From positions 1 through 6,373 of the forward strand of contig JAQTVS010000165.1 of NCBI GenBank assembly GCA_028706735.1: 6,373 bases of DNA, in the 5' to 3' direction. Within the stretch, counting starts at the first letter, position 1; each line of letters opens with the position of its first letter. A program made the translations under genes and the position numbers. This stretch comes from Thiomonas sp. (GTDB lineage: Bacteria > Pseudomonadota > Gammaproteobacteria > Burkholderiales > Burkholderiaceae_C). A model generated the notes under the pieces. That model made no database searches. It saw nothing but the letters and a program-made list of their open reading frames with translations, and was not told the DNA's origin. Below, one piece after another: positions 5,399-6,373 of this stretch.

Positions 5399-6373
5399 GT
5401 TCTGCCTGGCTGATCCACGCGCCGCAAGGTTACGGAAAATGGTTGGCGCTTCAGCAGACCGCCAGCGCCATGCTGTGCGAGTCGCCAGTCCAAGGCCATG
5501 CGAACGACAATGCATCCGCCCGGCTTCCGGCCACGCTGACAACATTGCGCGCCTGCGGCCACTGCGCAAGCTGCGCCTTGATTCAGGCGGGCACGCACCC
5601 GGATTTGCTGGTCGCCGCTCCCGAAGCGCTGTGGCCAGAACTCGGCTTGAACCCTGTCGACGAGGGCGCCGCGCGCAGCGAGTCCAAGACGGCCAGCCAG
5701 GACATCCGCATCGAACAAATTCGGCGGCTCAATGAATGGGCCGTGAGCACCAGTCACCGGGGCCGGGCCAAAGTTGCGCTGGTCTACCCAGCGGACGCGC
5801 TCAACCCTGCCGCGGCCAACGCCCTGCTCAAAACTCTGGAGGAGCCGCCGGAGGCGGTGCAGTTTTTGCTCGGCGCGCATCGCCTCGATGCCCTCCTGCC
5901 GACCATCCGCAGCCGTTGTAGGCAAGCGGCCATGCCCAGGCCCACCGCTGCCGAAGTCGGGCAAAAATTCGGCGGTTCCGCCGTTGATGCGTCCGTGCTG
6001 TCGTGGTGTCAAGGGGCGATCTATCAGCCGGACCCGGCGAGCGGCCTGGAATGGGCGCAAACTCTTCTCAAGGCGTTGTCTCGCACCGGCGCCCGAACGG
6101 CGTCGTCCACCCTGCCGCCTCCGCCCGATTACCCCACAGGAGTTGCCGCGCTGCTCAAAATCGGCAGTGACCTGCAACGCACGCAGGCGGGTGGCGCCGC
6201 ATTGTTTCTACCCCAACAGCAGCAGGCGCTCACCCAATTGGCGCGCCACGTCCCGCCCGTGGGGCTGAGCGAAACCCTGCGCAGGCTGCGTGCGGAACAA
6301 CGCCTTGCAGGGTTTCCCTTGAACCAGGCGCTCGCTTGCGACACGCTGCCCCTAGAATTCAGCCAGATTTTCC
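5395..6373 (+). CDS. holB: DNA polymerase III delta' subunit (partial at right edge)
   Basis: Delta' is the rigid stator of the clamp loader that places the beta clamp on DNA. The frame is open from the ATG at 5395, which overlaps the tmk stop (ATGA), to the window edge: 326 residues plus one base. The family has about 320-345 residues, so only a short tail should be missing. The N-terminus HAPQGYGKWLAL (8-19) is a degenerate P-loop, expected because delta' does not hydrolyse ATP. A zinc site is formed by Cys28, Cys54, Cys57 and Cys60 (CGHCASC), followed by LIQAGTHPDLL (62-72). IRIEQIRRL (104-112), NPAAANALLKTLEEPP (137-152) and the SRC motif with its arginine finger, TIRSRCR (170-176), come next. 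Cys28 and Cys54 are 26 residues apart, compared with 9 in E. coli (Cys50, Cys59), so a small loop is inserted. The C-terminal half is poorly conserved, which is usual for delta'. Confidence 0.93.
   Translation, partial: MSSAWLIHAPQGYGKWLALQQTASAMLCESPVQGHANDNASARLPATLTTLRACGHCASCALIQAGTHPDLLVAAPEALWPELGLNPVDEGAARSESKTASQDIRIEQIRRLNEWAVSTSHRGRAKVALVYPADALNPAAANALLKTLEEPPEAVQFLLGAHRLDALLPTIRSRCRQAAMPRPTAAEVGQKFGGSAVDASVLSWCQGAIYQPDPASGLEWAQTLLKALSRTGARTASSTLPPPPDYPTGVAALLKIGSDLQRTQAGGAALFLPQQQQALTQLARHVPPVGLSETLRRLRAEQRLAGFPLNQALACDTLPLEFSQIF

Noticed and set aside
5359..6177. Open frame of 272 codons on the minus strand opposite holB
   Set aside because: It is a shadow of holB, which has the zinc cysteines, the LLKTLEEPP motif and the SRC motif in order.
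1..6373. A hidden defence system, CRISPR array, toxin-antitoxin pair or phage module
   Set aside because: No direct repeat-spacer pattern, no small coupled gene pair with such motifs and no phage genes were seen. Apart from the IS and the two remnants, the window is explained by recognised metabolic and housekeeping genes.

Overview
The window is about 6.4 kb of GC-rich DNA (roughly 60-65% G+C by eye). It looks like the chromosome of a betaproteobacterium, probably Burkholderiales and possibly Thiomonas-like. This rests on the ygfZ / mltG-tmk-holB neighbourhood, the codon use and the Hsp15 remnant; no ribosomal RNA or other taxonomic marker is present. There are no tRNAs, rRNAs, CRISPR arrays or phage genes.

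Left end (1-817): accessory and damaged DNA. An IS3-family element enters from the left edge. Its orfA reads leftward, and the element probably ends near base 340 with the TGATCT terminus typical of the family. Next to it lies the 3' tail of an unidentified reading frame (342-491), then an Hsp15-like heat-shock RNA-binding protein that has lost the first part of its S4 domain (488-817). This strip appears to have been rearranged around the IS insertion.

Middle (863-2712): two translationally coupled rightward genes. The first is a short family III (CaiB/BaiF, AMACR-like) CoA transferase or racemase. The second is a GDSAGG-type alpha/beta hydrolase of the hormone-sensitive-lipase family. They share an ATGA start/stop overlap and may act together on an acyl-CoA or ester substrate, which cannot be named from the sequence.

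Right part (2688-6373): conserved housekeeping genes. ygfZ, a folate-binding Fe-S cluster maintenance protein, reads leftward, and its 3' end overlaps the esterase gene by 25 bp. Divergent from it is the rightward operon mltG (septal or terminating endolytic murein transglycosylase), tmk (dTMP kinase) and holB (DNA polymerase III delta' subunit, cut by the right edge). Both mltG-tmk and tmk-holB are joined by ATGA overlaps, so ATGA coupling occurs three times in the window.

I found no convincing new biological system. The points most worth a second look are the IS-flanked truncated Hsp15 locus, the CoA transferase that keeps its catalytic residues but lacks the usual C-terminal segment, and a T TTT TTA heptamer in the transposase frame.
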